Assembly (NCBI GenBank): GCA_947465765.1
Contig: CANIAP010000002.1
Span: 101,047-165,046 of the forward strand
Direction of reading: 5' to 3'
DNA: 64,000 nt
DNA from: a bacterium
GTDB lineage: Bacteria > Margulisbacteria > Marinamargulisbacteria > SXXA01
Shown here: piece after piece, positions 25,052 through 34,481 of the stretch
Position numbering within the stretch: the first letter of the stretch is position 1
Layout of the letters: every line of letters begins with the position of its first letter
Translations under genes and position numbers: made by a program
The notes under the pieces: generated by a model
Seen by the model: only the letters and a program-made list of their open reading frames with translations
The model's database searches: none
What the model was told of the DNA's origin: nothing

Positions 25052-26220
25052 TAAGTCGCGGTGGGTTTCCGACGGTTAAGCATGACGGGCGCAAAGCCCA
25101 GGACCAAGACCGCTAAAATGAGCGTGAAATAGATGAAGCCCCCATCGAGAGGGCTCAAAATGGTGGTATACCCGACGATTGGGCCGATGACCCGACTCAG
25201 ACTTCCGATGCCTTCAAAAATACCAATTACTGCACCTCGGTTATCGGCATGGCAGTGGGTGGTCAGTAACGAGGGCAAATAGGAATTAACCAGAGCGACC
25301 CCGAGAGACAGAATCGACAACCCACCCAATAGATAAGCAATCGTTTCTGAAAAATGAATGGTAAGGAAACCCACGGCAACGATCAGAAATCCAAAAATCG
25401 TCACCTTTAATAGATTTTTAGGAGCCTTTCGGGTAATACTTCCCTGAATAATCAAGGCTAAAATTCCGATAAATAAGAACACTATACTGTTGTCCCGGGG
25501 GGTCAGTTGAAATCTCGTAAATGTATAGACTGAAAATGTACTTTCGAATGCTGAAAATAAAATCATATAGGTCACTTGTGCAACGCAAATGGCAAGAATT
25601 GCTCGGCTTGTGATCACTGTCCAAAACCGGGCTTTGTGCCGGCTTTCAGTACGACGGACGGGTTCCTTTAGAATAAAGATAGTGAGCATTAGTGCAATCA
25701 ATGACATTGTTCCTGCGGTCAGGGCAGCGATCATATGTCCATGATTTCCCATCCCATATAGTAATCCGCCTAACGCAGGTCCGAGTATAAATCCGGTCCC
25801 GAATGCAATTCCAATAACGGCCATTCCCTTGGGCCGATCCGCTTCGGTGGTGATATCAGCGGCATAAGCGCGTGCTGCGGAAATATTGCCACCGGTAAAT
25901 CCATCCAATAACCGTGAGACAAAGATCATCCAATAGGAATGAGATAGTGCAAGAACGACGTACCCAATAATCGATCCCAGTTTACTAATAACGAGAACGG
26001 GCTTTCTCCCGATTCGATCGGATAGAGCCCCCAGAAATGGAGCCGCGATAAATTGAGCAAACGAATAAGCGGCTAACAAGATCCCCATCATTAACGGGGT
26101 TTTGTTGTAGTTGTAGGCAATTTGAGGAAGAATCGGGATAATTAGTCCAAATCCGATAAGCTCGGTGGCAACCACAAGGTATAAGGTCACGAATTCTCGG
26201 GTTTGTTGGCTTAATTTCAT
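25051..26220 (-). CDS. Major facilitator superfamily transporter (drug-efflux type)
   Basis: A 389-residue inner-membrane carrier with twelve predicted membrane helices. Motif A is clear between helices 2 and 3 (GALSDRIGRKPVL). The RLLDGFTGGNISAARAYAAD stretch of helices 4-5 is typical of the DHA1/TetA-like antiporter branch. The substrate cannot be inferred. It is co-transcribed with lpxC (one-base overlap) and diverges from the heat-shock operon. A tetracycline-specific identity is not supported by anything I can see. Confidence 0.88.
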   Translation of the reverse strand: MKLSQQTREFVTLYLVVATELIGFGLIIPILPQIAYNYNKTPLMMGILLAAYSFAQFIAAPFLGALSDRIGRKPVLVISKLGSIIGYVVLALSHSYWMIFVSRLLDGFTGGNISAARAYAADITTEADRPKGMAVIGIAFGTGFILGPALGGLLYGMGNHGHMIAALTAGTMSLIALMLTIFILKEPVRRTESRHKARFWTVITSRAILAICVAQVTYMILFSAFESTFSVYTFTRFQLTPRDNSIVFLFIGILALIIQGSITRKAPKNLLKVTIFGFLIVAVGFLTIHFSETIAYLLGGLSILSLGVALVNSYLPSLLTTHCHADNRGAVIGIFEGIGSLSRVIGPIVGYTTILSPLDGGFIYFTLILAVLVLGFAPVMLNRRKPTAT

Positions 26221-26285
26221 AGGGTACCTTTATACCGACCAACAGTTTGTAGCGTCAAACGAAGATCGGATGGCGTACGAAATAT

Positions 26286-26314
26286 TTGACAATCCCACTA
26301 TGGGCTAATAATCT
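26286..26314 (+). promoter_or_regulatory. Heat-shock operon promoter
   Basis: A perfect TTGACA (26286-26291) is followed after 17 bases by TAATCT (26309-26314), within a TAATAAT stretch. The -10 end overlaps the CIRCE operator, so HrcA binding would block polymerase. Confidence 0.75.
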
Positions 26315-26339
26315 AGCACTCGGCGCTTGTGAGTGCTAA
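26313..26339 (+). promoter_or_regulatory. CIRCE operator (HrcA binding site)
   Basis: A 27-base inverted repeat, CTAGCACTC, 9-base spacer, GAGTGCTAA. It differs from the consensus TTAGCACTC-N9-GAGTGCTAA only at the first base. It lies directly before hrcA and covers the transcription start area, giving autoregulated repression of hrcA-grpE-dnaK-dnaJ. Confidence 0.93.
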
Positions 26340-26359
26340 TTTTTTGTATTGAGGTTGAG

Positions 26360-27451
26360 ATGGACATGATGTCCGAAGTGAAACAACCAGAACTAAGTGG
26401 GCGGAGACGCCAGCTGCTGGATCAAACGATTAGCGGTTATATTCAAAATGGTGAGCCAGTTGGGTCTAAATGGCTGTCTGAAACTGCGGGGCTGTCGGTC
26501 AGTTCTGCAACCATTCGCAATGACTTGAGCGATCTTGAAAAAGGCGGCTATTTGACTCAAGTTCATCAATCCTCGGGGCGAGTTCCTACGGATAAAGGGT
26601 ATCGATTGTACGTTGATGGGGTCGTTGATCGATTGCACCCGTCGGACAGCACCGTGCCTGGTCTTCACAGCGATGTTCAACTGATTGGGCATAATATTCA
26701 GCAAATTCTTGGACAGGTCTCGGACTTGATGGGGAACTTGATTGATTATACGACCATTATATTGATGCCAGATATTTACCAAGAGACCTTGAAATTGGCA
26801 CATTTAATCTTGGTCGATTTGGATATGGTGTTGGTGGTTTTGTTGAATAAATTCGGGGTAAATTCTGAATTCCTCGTTAAAATAAGTGATCGGGTGGACC
26901 AAGAAGATTTGAACAAAATCTCTCGGTTACTGACCGAAAAGCTAAGTGGTCGACCTACATTTGAACTCAACAAGTGGGTGGTTGAGGAGATGGTGTCTGA
27001 ACTCCCTTTATATGAAGGGGTGTTAACTCAGATTACTGAAGAAATTCAGCGGTTACGTCGGTTTAATTCGGGATCAGACAAGTTGATGATGCGGGGAATG
27101 TCCAACATGATTCGGTTGCCTGAATTCCGAAATGTTGAATTGACCCAGAAAGTATTGTCCACGCTGGAAGAAACCAAGGTGATGTTAGCTGTGTTTTCGG
27201 AGTATTTGGCATTTAATCAACCCCAAGTGGTCATCGGCGACGAACACCATATTGAGGAGTTGAAAGATTGCAGTATCGTTGTCGCCCCGTACGCGGTAGA
27301 CGACGAGCCCATCGGGATGGTGGGCGTGTTGGGGCCACGGCGGATGGCTTACGATAGGGTTATTCCCATGGTTCAGGGTGTAACGGCGAAGATTACTGAT
27401 TATTTGAACCAAAATAGAACTGTTGCACAAGGAGGCGCATCGAATGTCTGA
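26360..27451 (+). CDS. hrcA: Heat-inducible transcription repressor HrcA
   Basis: HrcA represses chaperone operons by binding CIRCE and is kept active by chaperonins. The N-terminal winged helix (about residues 8-85) includes VGSKWLSE, SSATIRNDLSDLEKGGYL and HQSSGRVPTDKGYRLYVD, all hallmarks. The rest is the GAF-like dimer domain. I place the start at the ATG at 26360, preceded by GAGG. A GTG at 26333 lies inside the operator and is unlikely. ATGs at 26366 and 26369 are also possible. It overlaps grpE by 8 bases. Confidence 0.95.
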   Translation: MDMMSEVKQPELSGRRRQLLDQTISGYIQNGEPVGSKWLSETAGLSVSSATIRNDLSDLEKGGYLTQVHQSSGRVPTDKGYRLYVDGVVDRLHPSDSTVPGLHSDVQLIGHNIQQILGQVSDLMGNLIDYTTIILMPDIYQETLKLAHLILVDLDMVLVVLLNKFGVNSEFLVKISDRVDQEDLNKISRLLTEKLSGRPTFELNKWVVEEMVSELPLYEGVLTQITEEIQRLRRFNSGSDKLMMRGMSNMIRLPEFRNVELTQKVLSTLEETKVMLAVFSEYLAFNQPQVVIGDEHHIEELKDCSIVVAPYAVDDEPIGMVGVLGPRRMAYDRVIPMVQGVTAKITDYLNQNRTVAQGGASNV

Positions 27452-27959
27452 GGAATCGTTGGATCAATCGGCTGTGGTCGAGAACGTTGAAGTGGTAGAG
27501 GCTATTGACCTAGAAAAAAAGGTCGCGGAACTCACCAAGATGGTGGCCCAGGAACAGGAGCGCGCGCTGCGGGCTAGGGCCGATTTCGAAAATTTTCGGA
27601 AGCGTAAAGATGCTGAAGTTGACGCGTTTCGGCAATATGCCAATGAAAAGATGATTGGTGAGTTTTTGCCAATCGTAGATAGCTTTGATCGGGCGATGGC
27701 CTCATTTAATGATCCGAGCATCGCAGCACTGGTGGAAGGCGTTCAGCTGATTCACAAGCAGTTGATCACGACCTTGGAAAAATTAGGGGTAACAGCCTTC
27801 GACTCCCTGAATACTCCATTTGATACCAATGTGCATATGGCGGTGTCCGAAGAGGAAGTTGAAGGGATTGTCGCGGGAACTGTTGTTAAGGAATTTCAAC
27901 GCGGTTACAAATTGCAGGATCGAGTCATTCGGCCGGCAATGGTTGTCGTTGCGAAATAG
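27444..27959 (+). CDS. grpE: Nucleotide exchange factor GrpE
   Basis: GrpE releases ADP from DnaK. The 171-residue protein has an acidic coiled-coil N-terminus (about 20-60) and the family motif DFENFRKRKDAE. The beta-wing domain ends with the standard GYKLQDRVIRPAMVVVAK. The ATG at 27444 has GGAGG eight bases upstream and overlaps the hrcA end. It is the second gene of the heat-shock operon. Confidence 0.96.
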   Translation: MSEESLDQSAVVENVEVVEAIDLEKKVAELTKMVAQEQERALRARADFENFRKRKDAEVDAFRQYANEKMIGEFLPIVDSFDRAMASFNDPSIAALVEGVQLIHKQLITTLEKLGVTAFDSLNTPFDTNVHMAVSEEEVEGIVAGTVVKEFQRGYKLQDRVIRPAMVVVAK

Positions 27960-28007
27960 AATTTGTATTATTCGCCACTCATTTAAGTGGTAGAGAGGGT
28001 TAAATAT

Positions 28008-29894
28008 ATGTCAAAAATTATTGGAATCGATCTTGGAACAACTAATTCATGTGTATCTGTAATGGAGGGCGGCGAGCCGACGGTTATCTCTAATTCAGAA
28101 GGCAATCGAACGACCCCATCAGTGGTTGCTTTTGCAAAGGATGGTGAGCGTTTGGTGGGTCAACCTGCAAAGCGTCAGGCCATCACGAATCCTGCCCACA
28201 CCTATTTCTCCGTTAAAAGTTTAATTGGACGTCGCTTAAAGGAAGTCAAAAGAAACTTGCCTTATAAAGTGTCAGAGCGAGCGGATGGCGGGATCGTGAT
28301 TAATGGGCAAGACCGGGATTATACGCCTCCTGAAATTTCAGCAATGGTATTGCAGAAGATTAAAAAAGACGCCGAAGCGTATTTGGGTGAAGCAGTGACA
28401 CAGGCGGTCATTACGGTTCCTGCTTACTTTAGTGATAGTCAACGTAAAGCGACCAAGGATGCCGGTGAAATTGCTGGCCTTGAAGTTCTTCGAATTATCA
28501 ATGAGCCCACAGCGGCCGCATTGGCTTATGGTTTGGATAAAAAGAATGACGAAAAAATTGCGGTTTACGACTTCGGTGGGGGAACCTTTGATATTTCCAT
28601 TCTCGAAATTGGCGACGGTATTTTTGAGGTTAAGTCGACTAATGGCGATACCCAATTGGGTGGAGATGATATCGATGATCTCATCATTCAATGGTTGTGC
28701 GATGAATTCAAAAAAGAAAACGGCGTCGATTTGAGCAAAGATCAAATGGCGCTCCAACGGCTCAAAGAAGCGGCAGAAAAAGCCAAAATCGAGTTGTCGT
28801 CAACGATGACTACCGATATCAACCTTCCGTTTATTACTGCGGATGCTACAGGGCCAAAGCACTTGAATTATCAATTGGCGCGATCCAAGTTCGAGCAAAT
28901 GATTGCCCCGATGATCGAACGGTCAATGGCTCCCTGTAAACAAGCGTTGAAAGATGCGGGGTTGTCGGTGAGTGAAATCGATGAAGTTATTTTGGTGGGT
29001 GGAACAACACGGATTCCAGCGATCCAAAAAGCGGTAAAAGACCTGTTTGGAAAAGAGCCTCATAAAGGGGTTAATCCAGATGAAGTCGTTGCGATAGGCG
29101 CGGCAATTCAGGGTGCGGTGTTGTCCGGCGATGTTAAAGACGTTGTTCTTTTGGACGTCACTCCGTTGTCGTTGGGAATTGAAACCTTGGGTGGCGTTTT
29201 TACCAAGTTGATCGAAAAAAACACAACGATCCCGACCTCTCGGAGCCAAGTATTTTCAACTGCGGCGGATGGCCAAACCAGTGTTGAAGTTCATATTCTT
29301 CAAGGTGAACGGGCGATGGCCGGCGACAACCGATCTCTCGGCCGATTCATTTTGGAAGGGATCCCGTCTGCCCAACGTGGGGTTCCTCAAGTTGAGGTCA
29401 GTTTAGATGTGGATGCGAACGGTATTTTGAACGTTAAGGCCCAAGATAAAGGGACCGGGAAATCACAAAAAATTACGATTACCGCGTCGTCTGGGTTGTC
29501 AAAAGACGATATCGAAAAGATGAAAAAAGACGCAGAAGCGCATGCTTCTGAAGATCAAAAACGCCAAGAAATGGTTGAGGCCCGCAATGGCGCGGATTCA
29601 TTGATCTACTCGACAGAAAAGACGCTGAAAGAGAACGAAGCTAAAATATCTGAGCCAACCAAGACGGGTATTGAAGAAAGCATCGTGACATTGAAGGCTG
29701 CACTAGGGACAGATAACCTGGAGTCGATTAAGTCAGAGACTGAAGCGCTACAGAAAAAAGTGTATGACGCGGCTTCTGAACTCTATAAGACCGATGAGCC
29801 GAGTGCCCAAGGTGATGCGCCTCAAGATGCGACGAATGAAGCGGGAGAGCACGTGGTAGATGCCGATTACAAAGAAGTTAACGACCCGAAATAG
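28008..29894 (+). CDS. dnaK: Chaperone DnaK (Hsp70)
   Basis: DnaK binds exposed hydrophobic peptides in an ATP cycle. The ATPase domain opens with [19 protein letters not shown]. It includes [25 protein letters not shown] and the phosphate loop DFGGGTFD. The linker [16 protein letters not shown] leads to the substrate domain and a helical lid, ending near residue 628 with an acidic tail that lacks the exact EEVD-like end. The ATG at 28008 follows GAGGG; a longer frame from 27987 is unlikely. A small hairpin (CCACT/AGTGG, 27975-27990) sits in the 48-base gap after grpE, just before the ribosome binding site. Confidence 0.98.
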   Translation: MSKIIGIDLGTTNSCVSVMEGGEPTVISNSEGNRTTPSVVAFAKDGERLVGQPAKRQAITNPAHTYFSVKSLIGRRLKEVKRNLPYKVSERADGGIVINGQDRDYTPPEISAMVLQKIKKDAEAYLGEAVTQAVITVPAYFSDSQRKATKDAGEIAGLEVLRIINEPTAAALAYGLDKKNDEKIAVYDFGGGTFDISILEIGDGIFEVKSTNGDTQLGGDDIDDLIIQWLCDEFKKENGVDLSKDQMALQRLKEAAEKAKIELSSTMTTDINLPFITADATGPKHLNYQLARSKFEQMIAPMIERSMAPCKQALKDAGLSVSEIDEVILVGGTTRIPAIQKAVKDLFGKEPHKGVNPDEVVAIGAAIQGAVLSGDVKDVVLLDVTPLSLGIETLGGVFTKLIEKNTTIPTSRSQVFSTAADGQTSVEVHILQGERAMAGDNRSLGRFILEGIPSAQRGVPQVEVSLDVDANGILNVKAQDKGTGKSQKITITASSGLSKDDIEKMKKDAEAHASEDQKRQEMVEARNGADSLIYSTEKTLKENEAKISEPTKTGIEESIVTLKAALGTDNLESIKSETEALQKKVYDAASELYKTDEPSAQGDAPQDATNEAGEHVVDADYKEVNDPK

Positions 29895-29906
29895 AAAGTA
29901 AATTAG

Positions 29907-31019
29907 ATGGCTGAGGATCTTTACGCGATACTTGAACTGCAACGTGGTGCGGATGACGCTGAAATAAAAAAGGCGTATCGTCGGCTTGCCCGAAAGTACC
30001 ATCCTGACGTTAATAAAGACGCTGGTGCAGAAGACAAATTTAAACAGGTTCAACGGGCGCATTCGATCTTGTCGGATTCCCAAAAAAGGGCGCAGTACGA
30101 TCAGTTTGGGGTAACAGATGATACCCCGGCTGGAAGTGGGGGGTTCGGTGGCTTCGAAGGATTTTCTTCCGGTGGGTTTGACGATATTTTCGATGTATTT
30201 TTTGGTGGGAGTGGCGGCCGACGGTCTCGGCAGCAGGGCCCACGTCGTGGGGAAGACTTGCGATATGACCTCGAGTTAACACTCGAGGAAGCCGCCGCGG
30301 GTGTGTCGAAGGAAATTCAGATTTTCCATTTGGAAGCCTGTGGGGGATGTGACGGAAATGGCCGAAAGCCCGGAACCCCCAAAGTTACTTGTACCCATTG
30401 TAACGGTACCGGACAAATTAAAACCGTTCAGCGAACGTTGTTGGGGAGCTTTTCCCAGGTTATGGCGTGCCATCATTGCAACGGTTCCGGTGAAGTCGTC
30501 AAGAATCCATGCACTCGGTGCGGCGGAAAAGGAATTGAAAAGAAGAAAAAAACGTTGAGTGTGGATATCCCGGCAGGTGTCGATGGGGGCACTAAATTAC
30601 GGGTGCCACGTGAGGGGAACTATGGCGAACCGGGTGGCGAACAGGGTGATCTGTACGTCTTTTTAACCGTAAAAGACCATAAGTTTTTTAAACGGGACGG
30701 CGACGATATTTATATCGAGATTGCGATATCTGTGGGTAATGCAATTCTTGGTGCCGAAATTGAAGTTCCGACATTGGATGGAAAAGCCATGTTAAAGATT
30801 CCAGGAGGAACTCAGCCTGGGACATTGTTTCGCCTTAAAGGAAAAGGAATTACTCGATTACGCTCTCATGGTCGGGGGGATCAACACGTCCGTGTTCAGG
30901 TCCAAATCCCAACAACACTTTCCTCAAAAGAAAAATCGTTGGTTCAAGAATTTTCATCTCTAGGCGAAACAGCCAAGACCGAAAAGACAATTTTTGACCA
31001 CGTTAAGCACTGGTTTTAA
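29907..31019 (+). CDS. dnaJ: Co-chaperone DnaJ (type I Hsp40)
   Basis: DnaJ stimulates DnaK ATPase and delivers clients. The J domain (about 1-70) contains HPD in RKYHPDVNKD. A Gly/Phe-rich linker follows. Then come four zinc-binding CxxCxGxG repeats: CGGCDGNG, CTHCNGTG, CHHCNGSG and CTRCGGKG. The C-terminal beta domains complete the 370 residues, so it is a full type I DnaJ. It is the last gene of the heat-shock operon, and its 3' end overlaps the convergent exonuclease gene by 17 bases with no terminator between. Confidence 0.97.
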   Translation: MAEDLYAILELQRGADDAEIKKAYRRLARKYHPDVNKDAGAEDKFKQVQRAHSILSDSQKRAQYDQFGVTDDTPAGSGGFGGFEGFSSGGFDDIFDVFFGGSGGRRSRQQGPRRGEDLRYDLELTLEEAAAGVSKEIQIFHLEACGGCDGNGRKPGTPKVTCTHCNGTGQIKTVQRTLLGSFSQVMACHHCNGSGEVVKNPCTRCGGKGIEKKKKTLSVDIPAGVDGGTKLRVPREGNYGEPGGEQGDLYVFLTVKDHKFFKRDGDDIYIEIAISVGNAILGAEIEVPTLDGKAMLKIPGGTQPGTLFRLKGKGITRLRSHGRGDQHVRVQVQIPTTLSSKEKSLVQEFSSLGETAKTEKTIFDHVKHWF

Positions 31020-32373
31020 GGAATCGATTTAAGTTGTACCTTTCGATAAATTGGTGGGCGTAGTCGAGATAGGCGATCAGTACAGACTGATCGTCATTGC
31101 CGATTAGGAGGCACTGGGCCCTCTCAATTTGGGATGCGATTGTCGGGGAATCGTCGCCATCTCGTACAAGCGTTTGGTTGATGTACCGGGGTACAATATA
31201 GCGGTCGGTCAAATCGACGGGTAAATCGGGTAGGTTATTGAGGGCATATCGGTTAAAAAGCTGGATTAAAAAACGGTCTTTTTCGGGGGCGTTTGGTCTC
31301 CAATTCTGGGTAACGATGGCCTGATATCTCTCAGGGGATTGAGTCAGTTGGCGGATCATTTTGTTTAGGGTATTAATTCTCTCAAACCCCATGTCGTGAA
31401 TTTGATATTCTATATCCCACGGTTTTTTAATGAGTTCAAAATAGAGGTCCCGATTCAGTTTTAATTCAGCTGCCAGTTCGTCGACACGAGTAATAGTCGA
31501 GTTCCATTCGAGAGCTTCCGCTTGGGAAATTGGTTCCGTCGAGAAATACTGAGTATTGCAGTTGATGTATCGAAGGACGCCCATTAAAGCGAGCAGTGTG
31601 TTAGGCTTTTTTTCGTGAAACTGGTAAATATCGACAACGATAAGGTCGGATTTCGACTGGAATAGCCGATACCAGGTTCGGAAGATGGTTTTCTCCGGTG
31701 GGGTGGCTTTGATCCGTTGTTTAAACAGGACATACTCCGCCTCGCATCTGGAATTGTGAGGAAGGCGTACTGGCCGGAAATCGGCGAGGGCGTCTCCGTA
31801 ACGGACTTCAATGCACCGAATAAGATTACGCATTATTTCGACGTCGGCCTCGGCATCATGAGCTTGTTCGGTGTCCAGTACTCCGAGTGAACGACTGACG
31901 GATTCTAGCGAAAATGTCCAATACTCCCCTTGGGACACCCATGGAAAATCATTGGGGTGGGTCATGGCGATATGTTGAATATAGTGGAGGATGTCAATGG
32001 ACGAGAGCCGTCCCATAAAATAGGGATTAATCCCGTTTCGGATTAACGTCGTCCGAAGAAATTTTAGATCGAACTGGCTCGAATTATACCCCGCCAAAAT
32101 GCAGTGCCCGTATTCTCTAATGCACTCGGATAAAAAATCATGGATTTCAAAAGCCCCGTCAATTTCGGATTTACCGTCCTGTTGCAATAAATCAATCCGA
32201 GTTCGGGTAATAAGAATTGCATCGAGTTCCGGGAATTCGGTGGGCTTAAGGCGTATTTTGCCAGTCAACGTCCGCACGGGCTCCCAACGCTCGTCCATCA
32301 CCCAAAATGCATAGGAAATAATCTGGCCGATCAACGCTCGCGATGAGGTTTCAAAATCATATAATATCCACAT
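31003..32373 (-). CDS. Exonuclease I-like DEDDh exonuclease
   Basis: A 456-residue protein with an N-terminal DEDDh 3'-5' exonuclease domain. Motif ExoI is D6-F-E8, ExoII is the N97/D102 region of GYNSSQFDLKFL, and ExoIII is H172 and D177 in AHDAEADVEIM. The overall length and the helical C-terminal half resemble exonuclease I (SbcB), which degrades single-stranded DNA in repair and recombination. The blocks LLQQDGKSE and GYNSSQFD fit SbcB better than epsilon-type subunits. The C-terminal half is divergent, so SbcB is likely but not certain. It converges on dnaJ. Confidence 0.75.
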   Translation of the reverse strand: MWILYDFETSSRALIGQIISYAFWVMDERWEPVRTLTGKIRLKPTEFPELDAILITRTRIDLLQQDGKSEIDGAFEIHDFLSECIREYGHCILAGYNSSQFDLKFLRTTLIRNGINPYFMGRLSSIDILHYIQHIAMTHPNDFPWVSQGEYWTFSLESVSRSLGVLDTEQAHDAEADVEIMRNLIRCIEVRYGDALADFRPVRLPHNSRCEAEYVLFKQRIKATPPEKTIFRTWYRLFQSKSDLIVVDIYQFHEKKPNTLLALMGVLRYINCNTQYFSTEPISQAEALEWNSTITRVDELAAELKLNRDLYFELIKKPWDIEYQIHDMGFERINTLNKMIRQLTQSPERYQAIVTQNWRPNAPEKDRFLIQLFNRYALNNLPDLPVDLTDRYIVPRYINQTLVRDGDDSPTIASQIERAQCLLIGNDDQSVLIAYLDYAHQFIERYNLNRFLKTSA

Positions 32374-32388
32374 AATAGATTCCTAAAG

Positions 32389-32465
32389 TGGTGCCCACGG
32401 CGGGATTCGAACCCACGGCCTCCGGATTAGGAATCCAGCGCTCTATCCTACTGAGCTACGAGGGC
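32389..32465 (-). tRNA. tRNA-Arg (anticodon CCU)
   Basis: On the minus strand a full cloverleaf can be folded. The acceptor stem is GCCCTCG with CGTGGGC, with one T-T mismatch at the fifth pair. The D arm contains AGCTCAGTAGGATAGAGC, the anticodon loop holds CCT, and the T loop is TTCGAAT. The 3' CCA is encoded. CCU reads AGG codons. It stands alone, upstream of citrate synthase on the other strand. Confidence 0.93.
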
Positions 32466-32622
32466 GGTGCGAAAGCCAAGAAATGCTTCTTCCAGACCCT
32501 CCATTCTAACGCCTCGGTCACCGATCCACCATACTATGGACAGTCTGGTATTTTTCGCGAATCCTAGGGTGTGGTAGACTCCCGTTTAATCCGTAATTTT
32601 TGACCCAAACAAGGAGCGTTGA

Positions 32623-33915
32623 ATGTCGTCCACCCTATCCCATGTTGCCACAGAATTAATAGAAAATAACTCAATCGACCCTCAGTTTTTTGAAAAATTT
32701 GAAGTAAAACGAGGTCTGAGGAATAAAGATGGTAGTGGTGTATTGGCGGGCTTGTCGCGAGTCTCCTCCGCCATTGGGGTAAAAAAAGTAGGGGATGAAC
32801 AGGTCCCAATTGAAGGTCAGTTAACCTATCGCGGTGTCGAAATCCGAGATGTCATTCGTCGCTATGCCGGTGGTAGTCGGTTTTGTTTTGAAGACGTGAC
32901 CTTCTTCTTGCTCGTTGGTAGATATCCAACCTCGGAAGAAATGGCCGAGTTGAAAGGGATTATTCGCGAGGCAAGAGAGTTATCGCCAGAAATTATTGAC
33001 CATATTATTAAGGGAATTCCCAGTCACAACGTGATGAACAAGTTTCAAACGGGGCTGTCCGCGCTTTATGCATTTGATACTACCCCGGAATCGCTCGATC
33101 CCTATGAGAATTTTTTAAAGAGCATTCGGATTTTGGCCAAGTTGCCGTCGCTGCTGGCGTATTCGTATTTGGTGGCATTTAAGCCTAATGCGGAGTTGGT
33201 CCGGCCCCCGGCTGATCTGTCGATTGCTGAGACGTTTCTGTATATTCTCCATGAAGGACGATTGCCGACCCAGACAGAGTCGATCATTTTAGATTTGTGT
33301 TTGGTTCTACATGCGGAGCATGGAGGAGGGAATAACTCAACATTTGCGGCCCGGGTGGTGACATCCAGTGAGTCTGATATCTATTCAGCTTTGGCCTCCG
33401 CCGTCGGTGGACTGAAAGGCCCCCTCCATGGGTCTGCCAACAAAAAAGTAATGGAGATGGTGGCCGATATTCAATGCAATGTAAAAGACTATTCGGATAT
33501 GGACTTACTTAAAGGGTACCTCAAACGAATCGCCAAGAAAGAAGTCTTTGATCACAGTGGATTGTTTTATGGATTCGGGCATGCGGTCTATACGTTGTCA
33601 GATCCCCGCGCGTTGGTATTGATCGAATACGCAAAACAGCTTGCAAAGGAAAGGGGCCGTGAGTCCGAACTTCAACTCTATTTTGATATTGCAAGAGAAG
33701 TGCCCCATATTTTTAGCGAAGTCAAAGGGTCAAGCAAGATTATTACTCCGAATATCGATTTCTACTCCGGCTTTGTTTATGATTGCCTCGGAATTCCCGA
33801 ACCGATTTATACGCCTATTTTTGGATTGGCAAGGGCAACAGGGTGGTGCGCCCACCGGATCGAAGAAATCTTGTCAGGTAAACGGATTATTCGTCCGGGG
33901 TATAAATACGTTTAA
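32623..33915 (+). CDS. gltA: Citrate synthase family protein
   Basis: It condenses acetyl-CoA with oxaloacetate (or, if a methylcitrate synthase, propionyl-CoA). The three catalytic regions are present: LHAEHGGGNNSTF, GFGHAVYTLSDPRAL and the aspartate in NIDFYSGFVYD. GPLHGSANKKVMEM is also typical. At 430 residues it is a complete type II-like chain with an N-terminal extension of about 30 residues. It is monocistronic and no other TCA-cycle gene is nearby. It ends only 6 bases from convergent rpiB. A 2-methylcitrate role cannot be excluded from sequence alone. Confidence 0.93.
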   Translation: MSSTLSHVATELIENNSIDPQFFEKFEVKRGLRNKDGSGVLAGLSRVSSAIGVKKVGDEQVPIEGQLTYRGVEIRDVIRRYAGGSRFCFEDVTFFLLVGRYPTSEEMAELKGIIREARELSPEIIDHIIKGIPSHNVMNKFQTGLSALYAFDTTPESLDPYENFLKSIRILAKLPSLLAYSYLVAFKPNAELVRPPADLSIAETFLYILHEGRLPTQTESIILDLCLVLHAEHGGGNNSTFAARVVTSSESDIYSALASAVGGLKGPLHGSANKKVMEMVADIQCNVKDYSDMDLLKGYLKRIAKKEVFDHSGLFYGFGHAVYTLSDPRALVLIEYAKQLAKERGRESELQLYFDIAREVPHIFSEVKGSSKIITPNIDFYSGFVYDCLGIPEPIYTPIFGLARATGWCAHRIEEILSGKRIIRPGYKYV

Positions 33916-33921
33916 ATAGGG

Positions 33922-34362
33922 TTATGTTGGGCGGTCGAGTTTGTCGAGCCGAAGCTGGTGCCGCCCACCTTCAAAGGATGTAGATAACCATCGTTTAATA
34001 TAAGCGATGGCATTTTCTAATGAGGTAGTTCTGCCCCCAATACAAAGTACGTTTGCATCGTTGTGTGCTTTAGCCATTTCGGCCATAAGCTCCGATGTAA
34101 CCAGAGCTGCTCGGATCCCAACGTGCCGATTGGCCCGTATCGAGATTCCAATCCCTGTGCCACAAATCAATATCCCCTGCCCATTGGAATCTTGGAGGAC
34201 CTCGCTGCACAAGCGATCTGCAAAGTCTGGATAGTCGACTGATGCAGCGTCATTGGTCCCTAGGTCTATAATTCTAACGGACGTGGTTAAATACGCCAGG
34301 ATTCGGGTCTTTAACTCAAGTCCTCCGTGGTCAGATGCTATATATATAGAGGGTGTTATCAC
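33922..34362 (-). CDS. rpiB: Ribose-5-phosphate isomerase B
   Basis: RpiB interconverts ribose 5-phosphate and ribulose 5-phosphate. The family motifs are IASDHGGLELK at the N-terminus, DYPDFA, the active-site cysteine region GILICGTGIGISIRANR, and AHNDANVLCIGGR. I set the start at GTG 34362, giving 146 residues with the start directly before the first beta-strand. A frame reaching back to 34461 adds a poor N-terminus that runs into the rpmG promoter. It converges with citrate synthase and diverges from rpmG. Confidence 0.9.
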   Translation of the reverse strand: MITPSIYIASDHGGLELKTRILAYLTTSVRIIDLGTNDAASVDYPDFADRLCSEVLQDSNGQGILICGTGIGISIRANRHVGIRAALVTSELMAEMAKAHNDANVLCIGGRTTSLENAIAYIKRWLSTSFEGGRHQLRLDKLDRPT

Positions 34363-34419
34363 TCCAGAATCGTAGCGTACGCAAATCCCGGATGCAACAA
34401 TAAGCGTTAAAACCGTTGG

Positions 34420-34449
34420 TTGACAGTGAGATTTTAATAATGTTACACT
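34420..34449 (+). promoter_or_regulatory. rpmG / tRNA-Trp / secE / nusG promoter
   Basis: TTGACA (34420-34425) and TACACT (34444-34449) with an 18-base spacer. The discriminator AGCCCCC is G/C-rich, the form found in stringently controlled stable-RNA promoters. It is placed to start the whole translation gene block. Confidence 0.75.
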
Positions 34450-34481
34450 AGCCCCCTGCATTTTTTTGGGAAGGTGCTATT

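Noticed and set aside
25051..26220. Tetracycline resistance gene
   Set aside because: Motif A and length fit the wider MFS drug/H+ antiporter branch; nothing points to a specific substrate.
26333..26359. Upstream GTG start for hrcA
   Set aside because: It lies inside the CIRCE operator and no ribosome binding site precedes it; the ATG at 26360 has GAGG.
27975..27990. RNA thermometer before dnaK
   Set aside because: The CCACT/AGTGG hairpin is short and does not cover the ribosome binding site; CIRCE already explains heat control.
32537..32580. Promoter for citrate synthase (TGGACA or TAGACT boxes)
   Set aside because: The two boxes do not pair at a proper spacing with a good partner, so no specific promoter can be claimed.
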